DNA from: Alligator mississippiensis
Taxonomy: Eukaryota; Chordata; Crocodylia; Alligatoridae
Reading direction: 5' to 3'
NCBI RefSeq assembly: GCF_030867095.1
Contig: NC_081828.1
Location: 217,465,978 to 217,529,977, forward strand
Length of the DNA: 64,000 nt
A program made the position numbers and the translations under genes. Positions 61,801-64,000 of this stretch are shown here, piece by piece. A model generated the notes under the pieces. It did not search any database. It was not told the DNA's origin and worked only from the letters and a program-made list of their open reading frames with translations. Positions within the stretch are counted from its first letter, which is position 1. Every line of letters starts with the position of its first letter.

Positions 61801-63840
61801 GCAAGGGCGCTGGGGCCATGCCAGGGCTGACCGCCCCCCGCCCCAGGGGCATGGAGATACCCACACCCTCAAAGGCGCTTCCAGCATTGCCCGACAGCAA
61901 ATTCGGAGTCGAGGAGATGACCCCCAGCTGCAGCAAAGGGGGTTGAGGCCGGCGACGAAGCGAGGACCCTGGGGCGCTGGCAGCCGTGGTCTGCAGTGGC
62001 GAGCGGTCGTCCCTCCAGCTCCACGGCGCGGCCATGCCACTCCTGGAGATGGTTTTGGGGAGCTTGGAAGTCCGCGTGGAGCCTATTTTTATGCTCCTCC
62101 ACCCACCCGTAGTCACCACCAGTCTGGCCGCACCGGGCCCAGAAAGGGGGGGCAGGGGGATCAAAATTAACACATCTTGACAAGAGACTTCACATCGTTC
62201 AGCAGCACGTGATGGAGAAGCTGGTGTCGTCTGATCTCACAGGGCTCAGCCCCAGGGGCACCTCTGTCATTGGGGGGGTTCAGAGCAGGGTCGACCCTCC
62301 TCCGCCAGGGACAACTTGGGGGTCCTGGGCTGGTGGATCTCTCCCAGGATCCTGGTTGTAAGGTGGGGACCCTTTGGAAACGGGGAAATGGTGGCAGCGT
62401 GGAGCGGGCCAAGCTGTAGCAAAGGCCCGTGAGCAGGGCTCAATGCATGGGGAAGCAGGGCTGGAAGGGACTTCCCAGGCAACAGCAGTGTGGTGCTCCC
62501 AGAGCGACTACACACAGCGTCGCTAGAAAAACCTTTCTTTGTTTAACCCACGTAGTTGAGGAGAGCGGCGTGGAAATGCCAGCCAAGGGTAACCCAGCCC
62601 TCGCCAGTAACCAGGAGCATCTCAAAGAGGTGTTAACTCCCCGGCACGCTGCTCTGACGGCACCTCGCCTGCAGAGCAGGAGCAGAGAGGAGCGATGAGC
62701 GACCCCAACCACTGCCCCTTTGCAAGAGGGGGGCCTGCCGCCCCTAAACCCCACAGCGCGTGGGGCCGTAGGGCCCAGGTCAGGCTTCGATGCGAGGTGC
62801 TGGGTGGCTGGCACATGGCAGAGCACGCGGGAAGCCCACAGCACTGCCTGCATGAGACGGGGGCGCAGACGTAGGAGGTGTTATGGCAACACCGCTGGCT
62901 GTGCTGCCCCAATTTTGTACCAGCTGAGGAGCTTCCCCACAGGAAAAGGGGACGGATGGGCAGACGGGAGGCTCAGCCCGGGGACAGACAGGTGGAGGGA
63001 GATCCGCAGCACAGAGGGACGTAGCAGAGCCTGTCGTGGGCACGGACTGGGTGTCTCCGGGAGCCACTGGTGCCTCTGCAAGCAGGCAGGTGGCTGGCGA
63101 GGTCCCGGGGTCCTGCCTGCGGGTACAGCCTGTGATGGGTGGGTAGGATTTGCACACAGAGCTTGGGGCTCCTGCAGCCGGAGCATGCTGCAGAAACCCG
63201 GTCCCCACCCTGCGGAGCACACTGCAGAAACGTGCAGCAGAGCCAGGCCTGCAGCAGGACCCAGCCCCCTTCCCTCCCCTCCCCTCCCCAGAGAGAGGCA
63301 CCAGGGGCTGGCACATCTGCACCTGCAGCTGGCTGGAGGCGCCGGGGCCAGCTGTTTAGGTGGTGCAAGACAGAGCAGCCCCATGGACTCTCCCTGTGGC
63401 TGGGAAAGCAAGCAGGAGAGGGGCTGGGATGGGCCAGGGACCTTGGGGTCTCACTGCAGGGCAGCCCCCAGGCCCCCAACTAAAGCAGCTCCCAGGCCTG
63501 ATGGCAGAGGCCAAGGGACCCCAAGGTGGCGGGGAGGGCCCCAGGCCTGCGCCGGGCTGGGGGAGGGGTGGGCGTCCAGGCTGCAGCCGACAGGCATTGA
63601 AGACGCCGGAGCCAAAGAAGAAAAGGGATGGAGAAGAAAAGGGACAGAGAGTTTGGGGGAAGGGGCCGGGGCTGCAGCACAGAGGCTGGATTGAGCGGGA
63701 GGGCAGAGGGGGGCGAGGAAAGGCAGACGTGACCCGCCTGCCAAGCGCCGAGCGCTGCGGGGTCCGGCAGCAGGGAGAGGGCAGTGCCCAGGCACCCCCG
63801 GGGGCAAATGGGAGCAGGCCTGGCCCTGGAGGGTGGATCT
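61801..63840. other. GC-rich sequence upstream of CSPG5
   Basis: No coding exon, RNA gene or repeat family recognised. Long open frames on both strands look like GC-driven chance frames. Confidence 0.35.
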
Positions 63841-63844
63841 ACCA

Positions 63845-64000
63845 GTGTGCTACGATGAGATGTGCGTGTGTACATGTGTGCATGCATGCATGCAAGAGCA
63901 GAGCGTGTCTGTGCATCTGTATGAGAATAAATGAGTGAACGTGTGTGAATGTGTGCATGTGTGTACACGCATGAGCAGAGCATGTCTATAAGAATGTGCG
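63845..64000. repeat. GT-rich simple repeat at the window edge
   Basis: GTGTGTACATGTGTGCATGC and related words, continuing to the end of the window. Confidence 0.7.

Noticed and set aside
61109-62170. 353-codon plus-strand open frame antisense to the CSPG5 promoter and exon 1
   Set aside because: A CpG-island shadow frame. The minus strand carries the real exon 1 with a conserved signal peptide pattern.

Overview
Vertebrate nuclear DNA. Two multi-exon genes on the minus strand can be read exon by exon; most of the rest is retroposons, DNA transposons, hAT-like ends and minisatellites. Numerous CR1 LINE fragments, MITEs with nested 'GTCTACAC' inverted repeats (resembling the crocodilian Chompy type) and many hAT-like ends suggest a non-avian sauropsid, most likely a crocodilian. 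That assignment is inference; no consensus comparison could be run.

Layout. 1-7760: downstream flank of ELP6 with a CR1 3' fragment and a hAT-like element. 7761-37300 (minus): ELP6, the Elongator subunit. It has seven coding exons totalling 801 bp (266 aa), with all splice junctions in phase. Its introns hold CR1 fragments, a mariner remnant, several hAT-like elements and two MITEs. 36988-37185: five ZNF143/THAP11-like motifs just inside ELP6 intron 1, next to a degenerate tandem repeat. 37301-49900: intergenic, with a CpG-rich ELP6 promoter, a third MITE, CR1 pieces, a roughly 90-bp inverted repeat around a TG/AT microsatellite, and CA-rich minisatellites. 49908-61493 (minus): CSPG5 (neuroglycan C/CALEB), five coding exons, 2037 bp, 678 aa. 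Its introns are full of CA/GT-type minisatellites. 61494-64000: CpG-island promoter with three E-boxes, then GC-rich unique sequence and a terminal microsatellite.

ELP6 and CSPG5 lie head-to-tail on the same strand, as in the ELP6-CSPG5 block of human 3p21.31, so the window is an ordinary conserved syntenic block. They have no known joint pathway: ELP6 acts in tRNA wobble-uridine modification, and CSPG5 is a neural transmembrane proteoglycan. The more unusual signals are non-coding: oppositely oriented minisatellites flanking the CSPG5 transmembrane exon, seven GGGGCC units upstream of that exon, the ZNF143-like motif array, and the long hairpin near 41.3-41.7 kb. No RNA gene, CRISPR array or prokaryotic feature was seen.
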